Shown here: positions 63,408-64,000 of the stretch, in pieces | Layout of the letters: each line of letters starts with the position of its first letter | Numbering within the stretch: position 1 is the stretch's first letter | From: Hippasteria phrygiana | Lineage: Eukaryota; Echinodermata; Asteroidea; Valvatida; Goniasteridae | Direction of reading: 5' to 3' | DNA: 64,000 nt | Assembly (NCBI GenBank): GCA_037893225.1 | Contig: JAZGUH010000326.1 | Span: 2,170,001-2,234,000, forward strand | The notes under the pieces: model-generated | What the model was told of the DNA's origin: nothing | The model's database searches: none | What the model saw: only the letters and a program-made list of their open reading frames with translations | Translations under genes and position numbers: made by a program

Positions 63408-64000
63408 ATTCAAACCTCGCAATGTTTATTTTCTTCCCGGCCACCATCTGTGTGCATATTACCGTCTATTTATTGCTCCATGCCTGTCAGATTCCCTGGG
63501 GTATGAACTTGCTTTACTTATTCATAATTGCATGAAATATAAACCAAATACAGTAATTTTGACATGTATGGATAGCTTAGATCTGGCGCTACATGTTGCA
63601 ATCATCGGCGGCTTCTTAGAGTTAAAACTTGTGGAGAAAGTTCAAACCTCGCAGTGTTTATTTTCTTCCCGGCCACCATCTGTGTACATATTACCGTCTA
63701 TTTATTGCTCCATGCCTGTCAAATTCTCTGGGGTATGGACTTGCTTTACTCATTCACAATTGAATGAAATATCAACCAAATGCAGTAATTTTGACATGTA
63801 TGGATAACTTAGATCTGGCGCTACATGTTGCAATCATCGGCGGCTTCTTAGAGTTAAAACTTGTGGAGAAAGTTCAAACCTCGCAATGTTTATTTTCTTC
63901 CCGGCCACCATCTGTGTGCATATTACCTTATATTTATTGCTCCATGCCTGTCAAATTCCCTGGGCTATGACTTGCTTTACTCATTCATAATTGCATGAAA

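Larger units (their letters stand above)
1..64000 (+). repeat. Tandem satellite array, 231/232-bp unit, fills the whole window
   Basis: The same unit repeats head to tail with no interruption, inversion or spacer. Unit starts, placed at (G/A)TTCAAACC, run 1, 232, 464, 696, 928, 1160, 1392, 1623 and so on to 63872: 276 complete units and one partial unit. Lengths are 232 bp, 231 bp (after either of two separate 1-bp deletions) or, nine times, 225 bp. Units differ from each other at a limited set of recurring positions, so they fall into about a dozen classes, and the order of classes itself repeats. Satellites of this kind typically sit in centromeric, pericentromeric or subtelomeric heterochromatin of eukaryotes; nothing in the sequence says which of these applies. 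No unique sequence appears at either end, so the array extends beyond the window on both sides. Confidence 0.99.
58542..64000 (+). repeat. Region C, block C4: 23 units plus a 129-bp partial unit
   Basis: Class order: R1 R1 R2 G F1 R1 R2 G F1 R3 R1' F2 F4 F3 F1 R3 R1' F2 F4 R2 G R2 R3 R1'(partial). The block is made of short nested duplications. No D, P, H or S unit occurs. The first unit has an F-like CTTTCCGGCCACC head on an R1 body. Confidence 0.85.

Noticed and set aside
1..64000. CRISPR array
   Set aside because: The repeat is 231-232 bp with no distinct spacers, the whole unit is conserved, and no cas-like gene is present.
1..64000. Alpha satellite or a satellite with a CENP-B box
   Set aside because: The unit is not about 171 bp, and I found no match to the CENP-B box core (TTCG, A, CGGG) on either strand, including the CAATTTTCGGCGG variant.
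1..64000. Polyadenylation signals on the minus strand (AATAAA from TTTATT at two places per unit)
   Set aside because: Six-base matches in an AT-rich unit are expected by chance, and no minus-strand gene is visible to use them.
1..64000. Internal subrepeat inside the 232-bp unit (for example a 116-bp dimer)
   Set aside because: Comparing the two halves by eye shows only short shared words such as GCAAT and TTTATT, not a consistent half-unit alignment.
1..64000. Mobile element origin such as a terminal repeat or Helitron-derived satellite
   Set aside because: No terminal inverted repeats, target-site duplications, hairpin ends or transposase-like residues are visible; an origin from an element cannot be shown from this window.

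Overview
The window is a single uninterrupted block of satellite DNA. From base 1 to base 64000 it consists of head-to-tail copies, all in one orientation, of one repeat unit of 231 or 232 bp. I placed every unit boundary by hand at the recurring (G/A)TTCAAACC motif and counted 276 complete units plus a 129-bp partial unit at the right edge. Nine units are 225 bp long because of a shared 7-bp deletion; all others are 231 or 232 bp. I see no conventional gene, RNA gene, transposon insertion, unique sequence or gap. A 64-kb array with multi-unit higher-order repeats points to a eukaryotic genome, from a centromeric, pericentromeric, subtelomeric or other heterochromatic block. I do not recognise the satellite family and cannot name the organism. 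One unit counted by hand (232-463) is 38% GC and most units carry about six CpG sites.

Unit classes used in this annotation, by diagnostic words. Q: CCCAGCCACCATC, then CCCAGGGGTATGG and CATAAAATATC. L: CCACCACTG (1-bp deletion) and GGGTATAAAC. R1: TGTGCATATTACCTTATA; R1' adds GGGCTATGAC, R1'' has GGGGTATGAC instead. R2: TGTGCATATTACCTTCTA and CTTTACTTATTC. R3: CGCAGTG, TTCTCTGGGG and CACAATTGAATG. G: CGCGGTG, otherwise like Q. F classes: CTTTCCGGCCAACATC; F1 ends CTGGGGTATGAC, F2 has CATGCTTGTC, F3 has CATATTACCG and CTTTATTCATTC, F4 ends CTAGGGTATGAC (F4' adds CCGTATATT). P: F3-like with GACTTCCTTTA. H: CGCAACATTT. M: R head with Q tail. D: the 225-bp unit. R2v: R2 with GGGTATGTAC. R3t: R3 tail without CGCAGTG. 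S: ACCGTGTATT with TCTCCGGGG.

Layout. 1-18992 (region A) is built from the series L-Q-R1-R1-R2-G-F1-F4'-R3 and its truncations, with offsets of 8108, 3706 and 3241 bp. 18993-50443 (region B) is a different higher-order repeat: F4-F3-F-run-P-F1-F3-D-R2v-R3t-H-M-R3, followed by a variable A-derived module. 50444-64000 (region C) returns to region A modules mixed with two more copies of the D module, and has several nested tandem duplications. In region B two versions of the D module alternate, X-Y-X-Y-X-Y, which implies a second-order super-repeat of roughly 7.4-9.9 kb.

Open frames of 66 to 229 codons recur on the + strand but are by-products of the repeat: a 232-bp unit shifts frame each time, and 1-bp and 7-bp deletions were amplified freely. 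The most speculative functional reading is that each unit junction carries a tRNA-like A-box/B-box pair followed by a T-run, so some units might be weak RNA polymerase III templates. Unit boundaries and classes were read by eye; identity between distant blocks was judged from marker variants, not by alignment.
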